A stretch of DNA of 64,000 nucleotides, from NCBI RefSeq assembly GCF_026212465.1, contig NC_080049.1, positions 35,736,385 to 35,800,384 on the forward strand, in the 5' to 3' direction. How positions within the stretch are numbered: position 1 is the first letter of the stretch; each line of letters begins with the position of its first letter. The DNA is from Amaranthus tricolor (lineage: Eukaryota; Streptophyta; Magnoliopsida; Caryophyllales; Amaranthaceae). Under the pieces are notes generated by a model. That model did not search any database, was not told where the DNA came from, and worked only from the letters and a program-made list of their open reading frames with translations. Of the stretch, positions 19,851 to 33,095 are shown piece by piece. Made by a program: the position numbers and the translations under genes.

Positions 19851-22800
19851 TCAGTTTCAGCAATCTCAACTAGCATCTCTACTCGGCCCTGAATCGGCTC
19901 CATTTGAAATTCTCATTTCTCATCTAATGTCCTCTTTAAATGAACAAAGATCTCAGGCTGAAATTGCCTTCAATCTATGCAAAGAAACCAATCCAGATTC
20001 ACTAACATTCAAACTTGTTAGTACTCTTCAATTCTCTTCAAATAATGAAATCCGCGCCATGTCTACTATCCTCCTTCATAACCTTTTTACTCGCTCCAAA
20101 ATCTGGCCTCAACTTTCCCCTGCTTCTCAATCTTCGTTGAAAACTGTCCTTCTTGAATGCCTTCAACGCGCAGATTGCAAAACTATCACCAATAAATTAT
20201 GTGACGTCATTTCTGCACTCGCTTCCACAATCGTTCCTCATAATGGTTGGCCTGAGATTCTTCCTTTTTTATTCAATTGTGTTTCTTCTGATGATGTTAA
20301 TTTGCAGGAGAGTTCTTTCTTGATAATTGCTCAATTGTCTGAATCAATCGGCTATACTTTAATTCCTTACATTAAGGATATTCATAGCGTTTTCTTGAAT
20401 TGTCTTGCAAATTCTAAAAGTTTTGAAGTTAAAATTGCAGTGATGTATGGCGCGAATAATTTCATCCAGTGTATTAAAAATTCTGGTGATAAAGATTCGT
20501 TTCGGGACCTCTTGCCTGCAATGATGAACATTTTACCTGACGCTTTGAATGCTTCTCAAGAATCTACTGCTCGGGAGGCAATTATTGTGTTGATAGAGTT
20601 GGCAAAATCCAATCCTCGATTATTAATAACGATTCAGATCGGGAAACTGGTTGATTTTATGTTGCAAATGGCAAGAGCAGAGCAATTGGACGAGGGAACA
20701 AGACATTTGGCTATTGAATTTGTTATCACTATTGCTGAGGCTAGTGATCAAGCTCCTGGGATGATGAAGAAGTTGTTGGAATATGTCAGCGTATTGTTTG
20801 AAATACTGATGAAAATGTTGTTGGATATTGAGGATGATCCTGCTTGGTATAGTGCTCAAGTTGAAAACGAGGACGCTGGTGAGACTAGCAATTACATTGC
20901 CGGTTTAGAGTATCTCGATCGATTATCGATTGCTTTCGGTGGTAATTCAATTATTCCGGTGGCATCGAAGTTTTTTCCCGTGTACTTGGCAGCTCCTGAA
21001 TGGCAGAAGCATCATGCTGCTCTTTTGGCAGTTGCTCAAATTGCTCGTGGTTGCTCAAAGGTACTATTCTGCCTTTTATTTGCCGGTGTTTGCCATTTGT
21101 ACATCAGGAGATTTGGTTTGTGCAATTGTCAACTATCAGCTTAAACTTTTGGTTGAGCTGGAAATATAAGCCAACATGATGGAAGGTCATATTAGAAAAT
21201 TAAATAGAACAAGATAAGAATTTTGATAATTTTGTATGATATTTTGTTTGATATTTTTTAGTTAGTTGATATCTTTTAGATATTTAGAATATATATATTT
21301 TCTTCTTATAAGTAGAAAATTAGTTAATAGTTAGAATTTTTTGTTATAAATCGTGGTCATTGAATATGGATATAAATACATATACTGACAACTAATTATA
21401 ATTATAGAAATCTTATCAAGCACTTGTTGGTCAAGGGTTTGGAAACTCATTCACCCTCAAATTAAGTGGAATATTTAAGCTCAAATATGAGAAGGGTTTA
21501 TATTGTATCCACACTAATTATAGCTTAAAGGACTCTCGTGTGAGGTGAGGAGGCGTAATAGAATATATGCATCGGGAAATGAGTTCAGCTCATAAAGTGA
21601 AATAATACTCCCTGATACTACAATAATCGATGTTTTAGGTGATGATTAAATGCTTGGCACAAGTGGTGAATATAGTTCTAAAATCATTTCAAGATCCCCA
21701 TCCACGGGTAAGATGGGCAGCTATTACTGCAATTGGGGCGTTGTGTACTGATTTTGGACCGGGTTTACAGATGCAATATCATCAACATATTCTTCCAGCA
21801 TTGGCTGGTGCTATGGATGATTTTCAACATCCTAGATTACAGGTTAGTTGGCTTATTCAATCAAGTCAATGTCAGCTTGAAGGCTGCTTACCTTCATACT
21901 CCAATTATCAATGATTTCAGCTTTATACATTAAAAAATTTGCTTAGTTTTAGTATCCCTTAATAGAACACAATTTGCATCTTGTTGATTAGAGTTAATTA
22001 CTGTTTGTACTTTGCAATGCCCATTCTTGCATGGAGATGCCTTCAGGAGTATTCTCGAGTCCCATGTGTATTTATAAATATTTGTTTGAAGTTTTTCAGT
22101 TGGCAGTAGACATTATATGCTTGAATTTTGACGATATAAGTTTTGTTTATTAACGTATGTGGTTCTTTCATTATAAATGTATCATACAGGAACGTGCTGT
22201 TTCAGCTGTGATTAGTTTCACTAAGGACCTTACTTCCGATATTTTAACTCCTTACATGGATGGGATAGTCACTAAATTACTTGCTCTTCTACAGGTAAAG
22301 ATCATAAGATGTGCAATTTTTCTAACAATACAAAAAACCCTGTGACATTGCACTTTCTTTGACATTTTTGTTTCTACCATTGGATTATGAGAACAATAAA
22401 CTTTTTTCATATCAGAATGGCAAACAATTGTTTCAAGAGGAAGCCTTGACTGTGTTATCAATGATTCTTTATCCTCCTAAGGTGCCTGAGCTTTTGATGT
22501 TTGTTTGATCAAGTTTATTGTTACAAGAAAAATACTTTTAACATGGTGAATTTGGCAGGAACATTTCCAAAAATATTACGATGCTGTCATCCCTTACTTA
22601 AAAGCTATCCTGATAAACGCAACAGAAGAATCTAACCAAATGCTAAGAGCAAAAGCAATAGAGTGCATTAGTTTCATCGGTATGGCTGTTGGCAAGGAGA
22701 AATTCCAGGATGATGCTAAACTGGTTTGTAATTACTATCATTCTAATCTTTAGTTAGCTGCACCATCACTTTCTCTCGTGTTATCGATATCGGTTTCATG

Positions 22801-25800
22801 CTTGTAAAAACAATCTTAAATAGTGGCACCTGCCTTTTCTGGAGGTTCCCTTGTTTCTTAGTAGTAACATATGCATGTTGGCTAGAATAGAAAATATACC
22901 AGTAGCCATTTGTTGTCATTTAAAGCTTAGATTTCTGTCTTGGTGATAATTGCAGTTGTCTGCTTTTAAATAATGTTCTTTTGTGATATTTTATCTGCTA
23001 GGTTATAGAAATGCTGATATCACTACAAGGATCTCTAATGGAATCAGATGATTTAACAAGTTACATTCTACAGGTAATTTGTGTGAAATTGCTTGATTGA
23101 CACTTGATTTCTTTCTAAGGCAACTTTTGAGTGCGCTTTTGTAGGCGTGGGCTAGACTTTGCAGTTGCCTGGGGCAGGACTTCGTTCCTTACATGAGTGT
23201 TGTTATGCCGCCTCTTCTTCGTTCTGCACAGCTTAAACCTGATATGAACCTCACCTATGCTGAATCCGATAATGCCATTGCAGACTCTGATAATTACACT
23301 GAAGACTCCGATGATGAGAGGTATCTATCATGATCCATATTTGTAACCATCCAAGTTGTCATCTTTTTCAAAATATTTTGCCAGAAAGACTTGTTTTATT
23401 TTATTTTCCTTGTGTTTGAATTTTCCAGGATAGAGATAAAGACCCTTCTCTTGGAAGAGAAAAAATTAGCATGTAACTTGCTATATTTTTATGCATGTAA
23501 ATTGAAGGAAGGGTTTTATCCTTGGATCAATGAGGTTAGTTTCTAATTTCCATAAAGCTTTGCACACTTAAAGGCGTATTGACCATAGATGCTTTTTTAT
23601 AGGTGGCACCGACTCTCGTCCCCCTACTTGAATTTCATACTAACGAAGATATACGAAGGGATGCTGTTTTGGGTACAAATTATACTGGTGCTTAGATTGA
23701 TAGTTTTTCTGCACTAACTGAGACAGATTTCTCTCTTCCAGCTATGCCAGAACTTTTGCTTTCTGCTAAACTAGCTATGGAGAAAGGGCTTGCTCAAGGT
23801 AACTATGTCAAGCAGTTATCTGACTACATTGTACCAGCTTTGGTGGACGCTCTACACAAGGTTCTTGTTAGATTTGGTGGCTTCGTCCTTCTTAATACAG
23901 GAATTTTGTGTAATTCTCTTGCTTACTCCTGGTTTGCAGGAGAATTATATGGAAATTCTTGATTGCATGTTGGTTGCCTTGAATAAGTGTATACAGGTAT
24001 ATTAAAATTTGTCTGAATATTTAGTTAATTTTTAACACATTTTTTGACCACCAGAAATGAGATATTGCTTCATTCCCCTTATCCTTGAATTTAGATGGAA
24101 ACTAATTTCTATTTATTATTTACTTCTTAATTATTGTTTTCTTGTCGCTTTTTTAAAAGAAAATGGAGCCAAAATTCTAATATCTCATTTTTGACCTTAG
24201 ATTTCTGAAACCCTATTGGAAGAAGACCAAGTCAGAGCCATTACAGATGCAATTAAGAAAGTCCTATCTGCTACTTCTTTAAGAAAAGAATTTAGAGCCT
24301 CCAGGACCAGTGCAGAGAACTTTGACGCTAAAAAAGGAGACCTACTGAAAGAAGAAAGTAAACAGGAAGTGAAGCTTTTTTACCATGTTTGTAAAACTGT
24401 CATTTACTATATGTTTATATTGATCTTTGTTTTGGCATAATTTCCCTCTCGTATGAGACCGTCTCACCGTGTGGCAAGTCCATACAAAAGGCCATTATAA
24501 AAGTTTCTTTTATTGGACTATTTAAACCAAGTATGAGAGGCACGTCTCATGGTGAGACCGTTTCATACAAGAATTTGCGTAAGTTCTTTGTCCTAGCCCA
24601 TTTTTCTATAAATAGTATAATACCAATAAGTAGAGTTACTTTTTGGCATTTAGGTAGGTAAAATCTTGGAAACATTAATCAAAACATTTAAGGTCTCCTT
24701 CTTACCCTTCTTTGAGGAGCTGACATCATACCTGCTACCTATGTGGGTGAGTCCTTGCTGCAAATTTCACATTTATTAATTATTTTGTTTATCAACTCCT
24801 TTGTATTTACTTGAGATTGTTTCTATAAAAAAACATTTGGTGTAGCCATGTTTGCCATTATTTTGTGCATTTAGTTTTGGTTCAAGTTTTTGTTTATCAA
24901 TTGCAGTTTGCTGATAGTAATCTCTCTGACAAGCTAAGGAACGGGTTCAAGATTCCAATCACATATGACATGTTGTCCATATCTAGTTGATTTCTATAAT
25001 ATCTTGATTATTGCTTTATATTACTCGTCCTTGGGTTTTTAGATTTACTAGTAACCGAGTTGGGCTAGTGACCCTAGTTGATCGTAAACAAATGTGGTAT
25101 GTTATAGATTGTCTGTCTCAATACCTGTTTGTAAATAGCACATGTTTTTCTTATGAATGATAGGATAATGGTTCTGAAATGGCAATTAAGCCAAAATTTG
25201 CATTTTTCATAAATTGAAAGGAGGTTGTAACATGTTATGGTGATCATCAAGTTGTCTTCATAGAGTCGAGAAGGATGGTTGTTATTGCTAAGCTATAATC
25301 CCTGCTCACCTGACTTTAGTCTAGTTTTGACAATTTCATTTAATGGTTGTTTGATTTGAAGGAGGGGAAAGGAATCGAAAGAACAAAGGAAAAAAAGATA
25401 ACTCTCCCCAACTGTTCTTCACCATATGTAAGCCTTATCATTAATCATAATACCCTTTCACCTTTCAGAAAAGTTGAAATTAATCATACTACCCTGATTT
25501 ATCCTTGTACTATTTGAAATTATCTGGCCGTCACATCACCAAACTCTTGATTGATTCAACCATGAAAAATCATAATGAAAGCTTCAGAGGTTAAACTAAA
25601 ATAATTTCACTTAGTGTTTGTTTCTTTGTTAATGGTGGTAACCTGGTTGGTAGATGTTTCAGGCTGTCTGCTGCTGCTCGTGGTGGTTGGTAGACGAAGA
25701 TATTAGTGACATCTGATAGATCGCATCTGTGGTAGGAACAGTGTGTTGCTGTTGCCTGTTAGTCGGTTGTTGTTCTCTGGTATTTCCATTGGTGGAGCTG

Positions 25801-28229
25801 TAGAGGTGGATGTTGAAAAAAAAACCCACATGTAATTTCACATCGTAGAATTAGCTAATGGTTTTAGAATGAAGCCTCATCGGGCTTGTGTAAAGTCAAT
25901 TTTACTCCTGTCCAGGTCGTATTGTGTACAAGTCCAATGACAAATTTATCATTGGAGTCCATGATTTTTAAAGTAGAGGGATTGTGGAGAGCTATTACTC
26001 GTAAAATGAGTTAAAAAATTCAGATAATTATAGCCAAACAAAACTAGGAAAAACTAACTCCTCAATTAAACCCCTTCCCTCAATTACACCCCTTCCTTGA
26101 TCAAACAGTTAACTGGAATTGTTCTCAAGCCGGCTTATAACTTGTTCTCACTTTTTGTGTACGTCTTTGAACGTTATAGTTCTTGTTAAGCTTAATCATC
26201 CATTCCCTAATGATGTTAGTTATTATTGAACCGAATAGAAAATTACAAGCGTGTCACCTAATACAAACTTCCACCGTTTCATCTAGGGGAAAGATAAAAC
26301 AGCAGGAGAACGAAGGGTAGCAATTTGTATCTACATCAATGTTGCTATGCAGTGTCGTCAAGCTGCTCTCAAGTAAGTTTAACACCTGTATTTTTCAATT
26401 TTATGTGCAATCTTAATGCTTTTGGGATATTCTGATTTTTGTTTCGATGGAGCAGATATTATGACACATACTTGACTTTATTGGTTGAAGCCTGCATGGA
26501 TGAAAATGCAGGTGTCAGACAGGTGGGTGTTGCATAGTGTCTTATCTTAATCAATAGTCATATTTCATGTTAGCTTGTTCTCACATTTTGTGCATACCTT
26601 CATTCAGGCTGCTTTATATGCACTTGGTGTCTGTGCACAGTACGGTGGCCTTGTATTTAAATCAGTTTTGGGGGGTAAATCTTCCATGTGCCTTTTCATC
26701 TCTAATATATGCGTTAGTTCTTATGGAATTTGATTATATTTTTCACTTTTTCTGTGCAGAGGCTCTCTCAATACTGAATGTTGTCATCCAGCATCCTCAA
26801 GCTCGTAATTCTAACAATGTAATGGCATATGATACAGCTGTGTCAGCGTTGGGAAAGATATGTCATTTTCATCGGGACAAAATTGATTCATCCCAGGTTT
26901 GTCTTTCTATTATTTCAAGTTATATGTAGTTTTTCTGTTGGAATTAAGGCTTTGGTATCATTTAAGATGTGTAATTTTATCCACATACACTAAATCTTAA
27001 GAAACATTATGATACCTTCTTTTTTATTAATAAGGATAAGGATAATCCCTTCAGGCAGAGGAGGAGGTGAGAATTGATTTTCCGTAAGTGAAGAGAATTA
27101 AACTCATATTATAAGGGGGCAAGAAAAGAATATTATTAGGCCAACACATGATTCTCGAGGGGATGAGGAATTTAATGTGTAACAACATCAAACATGTATG
27201 TTGTGTTGTAGTCCTTGCATTGTACCCCTCGGTCTCTCTGAGATAATACCATTTGACTCAGATATGTGAGAGCTTTTTAAGTCAAATGATATTATTTCAT
27301 AGAGATAGAGGGAGTATATGTTTAGCATGTTTTTAATGGTGGCATTAATGTTTGGTGCATGTGGATCCTAATTTTTCTTTGATCATGAAGTTTTCATTCT
27401 GCAACTTTGTGCTGAACTTTTGCACATGTCATAATTCATTTTTGAAGATTACTTTGATTTTCTGTAGGTTATTCCTGCCTGGCTAAATTGTTTACCCATA
27501 ATAGAAGACTTGAACGAGGCCAAAGTTGTTCATGAACAGCTCTGTTGGATGGTTGAAAGGCAAGTAGTTGATTTTTGTTATCTTTAACTGATTAATTCTG
27601 GTTCATTAGTACCTATGTTCTAATTAGTTGTTATACTTGCATAGTAACTATAAAACTATTGTTTTACTTTTGTTCTTTATGTATGAGAAAAAATATAGTC
27701 AATTGAAAGCTCAATTAATTCCTCTCAAATCAATACATATAGTCATAATATTAACTTTATGCTCAATAATTTTTTTATTTCTGCACAAGTACATATATTA
27801 CAGGTTAAAATAGTATAATATAGATTGAGTAAAACAAGAAGTGTAACATCTAATAAAACCCAAAGCAATTATTTCAAGCCTCTTGATTAATGTTACATAT
27901 GATTGCTTTCAGAGCCGATGTAGACCTTTTGGGACCGAACAATGAAAATATACGAAAAATTATCACGGTATTTGCGAAGGTTAGTCTCCTTTTTTAAAAA
28001 TGTATACATTAAGTTGTAGTTTTGTTTATGAATGATTTGGTTGTTTATGTAGGTTCTTTGTAGTGGTAAAAATTTAGCAACGAAGCAAACTGCATGGAGA
28101 ATGCTTAGAGTGTTGAAGCATTTACACAAGACTTTGCCACCCGGTATATTTGCTTCATCAGTGTCGTCATTGAACCCACAACAACAGGAAACATTGCAGT
28201 CAATCCTCCTTCGTCAGTATACATCCTAG
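19822..28229 (+). CDS. IPO5: Importin-5 / importin beta-3 nuclear transport receptor
   Basis: Twenty exons: 19822-21060, 21639-21842, 22190-22294, 22416-22481, 22559-22723, 23002-23073, 23145-23320, 23429-23534, 23603-23672, 23742-23860, 23940-23996, 24201-24386, 24654-24746, 26287-26372, 26456-26522, 26608-26674, 26760-26896, 27468-27559, 27913-27979 and 28053-28229. They total 1,117 codons with the stop, about the size of plant importin-5. Family role: HEAT-repeat karyopherin that carries ribosomal and other cargo through nuclear pores under Ran-GTP control. Seen: APFEILISHLMSSLNEQR, DIEDDPAWYSA (from residue 335), AGETSNYIAGLEYLDRL, PHPRVRWAAITAIGALCTD, AWARLCSCLGQDFVPYM, KLKEGFYPWINEVAPTLV, YDTAVSALGKICHFHRDKIDSSQ and DVDLLGPNN. 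It is divergent in places: an ICIYINVAMQC block where relatives have acidic residues, and a short acidic loop after SAQLKPD. It may be a faster-evolving paralogue. An alternative start is Met5 (19834), in better ATG context. Confidence 0.93.
24451..24568. mobile_element. Small foldback MITE, intron 12 of importin
   Basis: GTATGAGACCGTCTCACCGTG at the left is inverted as CATGGTGAGACCGTTTCATAC at the right, about 118 bp overall. No clear target duplication. TGAGACCGTCT words of this kind are common plant MITE ends; a decayed one starts near 33170. Confidence 0.65.
24747..26286 (+). other. Intron 13 of importin, with a possible MITE
   Basis: The longest importin intron. 25343-26118 starts TTGTTTGATTTGAAGGAGGGG and ends in the inverted-like CCCCTTCCTTGATCAAACAG, suggesting a decayed TIR element of about 775 bp. 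The rest shows nothing I can name. Confidence 0.45.
27235..27314. mobile_element. 80-bp Stowaway-like MITE
   Basis: Starts CCCCTCGGTCTCTCTGAG and ends AGAGATAGAGGGAG, flanked by TA on both sides. The interior CAGATATGTGAGAGCTTTTT recurs in MATE intron 1 near 7450-7480, so both introns hold the same family. Confidence 0.65.
27560..27912 (+). other. GC-AG intron (importin intron 18)
   Basis: The reading frame requires the join GTTGAAAG|GCAAGT to TTTCAG|AGCCGATG, which gives MVERADVDLLGPNN. The donor is GC with an otherwise strong consensus (AG|GCAAGT). Such introns are a small minority in plants and are spliced by the major spliceosome. Confidence 0.85.
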
Positions 28230-29739
28230 TTTTAACCCATGATTACATGCATTTACACCATTGCCGTTTTCTTGTTCTTCTATTTAAAAAATCCGATCTT
28301 AATTGTTTTTGACGTGTATTTGTACTTGGTTGAAATATCTAGATTTAGGTGTGCTCAAGTTAGATTTGGCACAGGAGTAGACAAAGACGATAAAATGTTT
28401 CGGTCCGATTTTAACCATGTATTCAAATATTTTACTAGTTGATTAGAACAGTCCTTATTTTTTGGAGAAATTCCCAAAGCTAATCTAACAATTCAAGTCC
28501 CTATGTTACAGTGAAGATACTAATGTTAGCTAATTACTAAAAACAGTTCTCCACAATGACAAACTCAAAAATCACTCATCACTTATTAATCAACCCTATT
28601 GGACTGTCGTAGAATTGCTTACTCTAATCTCTAGCACAGTTATTTGAAAATAGCCAAGTAACACTTCAAATGTTTCTAAACATTGCGTTATCGACCAAAC
28701 ATTCATATAAGTATAATTACACTTGATAATTATCTACATATATATACAAACTAGATATGCCTTAAAAGTAGACGAAGAAGTTGATGATCAAACATGACAA
28801 TGGCAAGCATATTAAGAAACTAATAGAGGCAATTATATTGTGTAAATATGATAAAAATAGATCTAACCCTAATCTTTTGAAATTGAAGCGCTCACATTGT
28901 TTTTGATGAAAAGTATGAGAAAATGATAGATGTGCACACAAGAGTTAAGTGGTGGGGACACACTCCAAAACAGCAAGGGTACAAAGTAAAAGAAAACAAA
29001 AGTAAAAATATTGGCAAACTCATTGGAACAAAGTGAGTATTAGAGGTCGCCTGAATACTAAATAAAAGAGTGTGGTTAAATTGTTCCAGGATGTTATATT
29101 ACATGGAAAAGAATTAACAAGAAAAAATTTACTTGAAATCAAAATACATAGTTTGATATAAAAGTACTAAAATAGCAAAATGTAACATACAACTCTAAAG
29201 TCGTCTTCTCCATGAGTATTCTCAATGTTGCAAGGGCAAGAAATTGAATGAAGAGAAGGAAGTAGAGAAATTAATCTTAAAAAATAAAGAATACAGAAAA
29301 GAATTTAGAGGAGAGAGAAAAGAATTGTAAGAAAGCTGTTGCTGTCTGTTTCTGTACCTTTTTTAATCTGATTTATTATCACCGTAAAACTTTACCTTAG
29401 GGGGAGGGCTCAACTCTAATACTCCCATTTTAGGGGTAAACTTTTTTGGGCGTATTTATTTACGTCCAATCCAGGCCCTACACTATAGTCCAATTAATTA
29501 CTGAGCCACTTTTTACCCTCTTTTCCCTCTTATACGGGCGACCCCTTGGGACTATTTCATTTAAAGTTATCAAATGAACAGGAACACAATTCTATATAGT
29601 TGTAAAATTATGAGGATTTTGTTTAAAGCCAACAAAAATAATGAAGAACATACAATTATATTAAGCAAAGCAATGAACTCATTAGTTACACGAAGAGCGA
29701 AATATATCAATGTGAAGAAACTCGGTGAAGCTTGATTGG
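28230..29739. other. Intergenic, importin 3' side
   Basis: No supported gene. 29240-29560 has a purine-rich stretch, then CTCCCATTTTAGGGG and short G-rich words that look like degraded transposon sequence, but no ends could be paired. Confidence 0.5.
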
Positions 29740-30500
29740 AACAAACATACCAAGGATATCCATTTGAGATAACATACAAGTGTTCTTTTCGATGTTAAAT
29801 GCCCAAAGCCTAATTACTCCGAATAAGCACACGCTCATAAAACAGCTAGAAAACAAATCCCGGTGTATACTCCATTTATAAACAGATAATGTGTCAAAGT
29901 TCTCAACTTAGTACATAGCAAAACCTTGAACATTTTAAAAGCCATATATGACTCTAAATAAGTTCTCGTAAATTAACCCAAGAAGAACCTCAGTTTAGTT
30001 ACTCACTACCCCTTTCCTCAAGCTCTCTCCTTCCGTCAGCCTTAGCTAGTACTCAAATAAACTAGTGATAACCAAGAGCAAATCACATTTTATAAGCCAT
30101 ATATAACTCTAAATAAGTTCTCATAAATAAACGAAAGTCGAATCTTGTCTCAATTAAACCAAGAACCTCAGTTTGTTACCCACTACCCCTTTTCTCTAGC
30201 TCTCACCTTCCATCCGCCTAGCTAGTACTCAAATATGGTAGTGATAACTCAGAGCAAATATCACAATCAATATACACTTGCTCAAACCACCAAAAGTATG
30301 TCAAAATTTCTCAAGGACCTAGTAACAAAATCATGACCCATTCAAAAAGGCAAACTCCAAATAAGCGTCCATAATTCAATATTATTAGCTAGAGGTAGCT
30401 AAGAGTAAATCCTAGTACATACTCTAATACCTAATCACCAAAAAACATGTCATTAGTTCTTAATGACCTAGTAAGTAAGCGTGAATGACTTGAGCATATC

Positions 30501-30561
<61 letters not shown>

Positions 30562-31400
30562 TAATCTGACATAGTTTCTTGATGGCCTAGTGACAAAAGC
30601 CTCAATAAGTCCAAATAAAAGCTTTAAAATAAACTAAAGATAGCTTTGACCAATTCAAAAATCACTAAAATATCTCAGAGGTTCCCAATGGCTTAGTAAG
30701 TCTCCAAATCCTGACCATTTTAGAAGTCCAATTTAAGTGTTCATATATCAGCTAGTGGTAGATATAAGCAAATCCCAGTAGCCCTAAACACCAATAAATG
30801 TGTCAAAGGTTCTGAATGACATAGTCTCAAAACATTGGCAATTTCAGAAGCCCAACATTAGATATAAGGCTTTTAAATCAACTAATAGTGCTGCGCAAAT
30901 CCTCGCATAATCTCTCCCTACTGAGCAAAAAGCGTGTCAAAAGGATCTCAATAACTCCAAATGCGCACCCTCATAACTCAGATAGTGATAGCTCCAAGCA
31001 AATCCCAACATATACTTCTCCCTATCCACCAAAAATGAAGCAAAAGTTCTTAATGATCAAGAAATATACAAAATCTTGATTATTTTAAAAGCCAAATGAC
31101 TCCAGATAAACACACTCTCATAAATCAGCTAGTTGCAGCTCTAAGCAAATGTACTCCGTCCCTAATCGCCAAAAATTTATCTAAGGTTCTGAATAAGCTA
31201 TTTACCAACAAAATCTTGATCATTTTGAAAGACCTATAACTCTAAAATGTCCACACTATCACTCATTAATTAGCTAGTTATAGCTCTAAGCAAATCCAAG
31301 AAAATACTCTTCCCTGAATCAAAAAAAATTGTTCAAAGGTTCTCAATGACCTAGCAAGAAGCAAAATCTTGACCATTTTAAAAGCCCGGAAACTTTAAAT
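29740..31400. repeat. Degenerate tandem array, about ten copies of 100-160 bp
   Basis: A recurring order of words: TGACTCCAAATAA, CTCATAAATCAGCTAGTG, ATAGCTCTAAGCAAATCCCA, CCTAATCACCAAAAA, GTGTCAAAGGTTCTCAATGA, CCTAGTAACAAAATCTTGA and CCATTTTAAAAGCC. The GTCAAAGGTTCT-like anchor recurs near 29892, 30298, 30449, 30567, 30678, 30797, 30932, 31032, 31174 and 31333. Copies are badly diverged and some are truncated. No coding potential. Confidence 0.75.
30503..30560. repeat. (TA)n microsatellite
   Basis: About 58 bp of TA units interrupting the degenerate tandem array. Confidence 0.97.
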
Positions 31401-32473
31401 ACACTTACAACACAGTGGAGCCATCAATGTCATCAAAAACTTCTCAATTGCAAAGATAATATGCAAACCAAGACCAAAATCCAGTTTTCTACCAACAATG
31501 AATACAATAACAATTTCCAAAAAAGATTGCACAATCATCAGCTATCAGATTATAATGCTTCACAAACTTTGCATTCAATATTATCGAACATGACCCAAAA
31601 CAATATTCATAAGCACAATCAAGTCTCCAAACTCAACGAAATCATACACTAATTCCAACCGATCGTAAGTGCAAGACATTCCTCAGGTTCAGTAAGGTTT
31701 ACTTAGAGATCTTCGCATGTACATATCATAAAAGAATCAAACCACATCCAAAAAAAGAGTTATCCAAAAATATGTAGTCGAATAACGTCCAAGTGTTCGT
31801 ATTAGGATAAGGTCACTACAATAGTCCTATACTACAAACAAAACAAACATAACCAATCTCACCACATCAATCTCAAGAAGTCATATAAACCCTTATTGCC
31901 ACCAATGTCAAGCCCTTTATTTTCCAGAACTCATCCAAAAAGCACTCCTGGGTCAAAATAATGAACAAATATCTTTGAGCTCAAACAAAAATAATATATC
32001 TTCAAATTATAAGCAGTAAAAATGATAACATTTCAGTCATCAGATGCATCAAACTCCATACAGCAGTAAAAATACTAAAACAAGCTTACACTTAACATTA
32101 TCCACAATACAACTACAGAATAATGCAATTTCCTATCAATATCAATAATAAAACACAACAAAATCATAAACTCAAAATCATATAACACCAAATAAGCAAT
32201 TAAACCACACCACATAACGCATTATTCCATCAATATCAATCTAATAATAAGATCAAAAACTCAAAATCAAAAGACACCGATTAAATAAAACGATTAAAAC
32301 ACACTAATACTTTTTCTGATCAACAAACAAAAACAAAGAAACAAAATCACAAGTAAAATCCAAAATGATAAAAATTACCATTAAACATAGCCTCCAAAAT
32401 CTGATATGAGAAAATCCAAAACAAAATTCAATAATAAAAAAAAAATTGTTCAATCATAAGATGCAAACTTTAA
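31401..32473. other. Intergenic / RPL27A 3' flank
   Basis: AT-rich, no supported gene. The part nearest 32473 should include the RPL27A 3' UTR, read on the minus strand. Confidence 0.5.
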
Positions 32474-32917
32474 CTAAGCAGTAAGAAGAACGGCACCGCC
32501 ATTCTCCTTAATCTTCTTCTCAGCAATCTTAGAAATCAATTTAGACCTAACAACAACTGCTTGATTCTCAGGTAAAACACCTTTACCCAAAACCTTAAAG
32601 TACCCAAATTGAGTAACATCAATAACTGGAGATTTTCCTTCTTTGGCAGCTTTTTCTTTCACATCTTGAGGAACCATTGACCAAAGTTTGTCAAGATTGA
32701 CAGTTGGGCAATGAAATTTGTTGCGTAATTTGTGAAAATAACGCATACCCACTTTGCCAAAGTACCCAGGATGGTATTTGTCGAAGAGAATTCTATGGTG
32801 GTGCATACCTCCGGCGTTTCCTCTTCCTCCTGGATGTTTTCTGTGCTTTCCGATACGACCATGTCCGGCTGAGACGTGACCTCTCTTCTTACGGTTCTTC
32901 TTCAAACGGGTTGTCAT
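32474..32917 (-). CDS. RPL27A: 60S ribosomal protein L27a (uL15), cytosolic
   Basis: An intronless 147-codon frame that starts [20 protein letters not shown] and contains [38 protein letters not shown], the LDKLWSMVP block and a C-terminus [10 protein letters not shown]. Role: structural protein of the large cytosolic ribosomal subunit, binding 28S rRNA through its basic Gly/Arg/His-rich N-terminus. Length and sequence fit the eukaryotic family closely with no breaks, and many plant copies are also intronless. The start is the only ATG before the conserved MTTR sequence. The 5' leader is GA/CT-rich and the upstream region has ribosomal-protein promoter motifs, so it is probably expressed. Confidence 0.97.
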   Translation of the reverse strand: MTTRLKKNRKKRGHVSAGHGRIGKHRKHPGGRGNAGGMHHHRILFDKYHPGYFGKVGMRYFHKLRNKFHCPTVNLDKLWSMVPQDVKEKAAKEGKSPVIDVTQFGYFKVLGKGVLPENQAVVVRSKLISKIAEKKIKENGGAVLLTA

Positions 32918-33095
32918 TGTGACGGCGGATCCTCACTCTCTCTCTCTCTCCTTTTTCTCTCTCAAAGGTGTGAAATGGAGAGGTAAGGAAACTGGAGATT
33001 AGGGTTTGGTGAATTTATCGTTGTACGATGGGCCTTGCGGAAGGATTGCTCTAATTGACATTCATTGGGCTGATTCCTTGGGTTGGGCTTGAAAG
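32918..33095 (-). promoter_or_regulatory. RPL27A leader and promoter: telo-box and GGCCCA-type sites
   Basis: On the minus strand: a GA-repeat leader (32935-32960), a telo-box AAACCCTAA (32999-33007), GGCCCAT (33028-33034), and AGCCCAAT-type sites near 33064-33071 and 33082-33090. Telo-box plus site II/GGCCCA is the known combination in plant ribosomal protein promoters. Confidence 0.75.

Noticed and set aside
32659..32922. Frames overlapping RPL27A on both strands
   Set aside because: Shadows of a complete, strongly conserved ribosomal protein gene.
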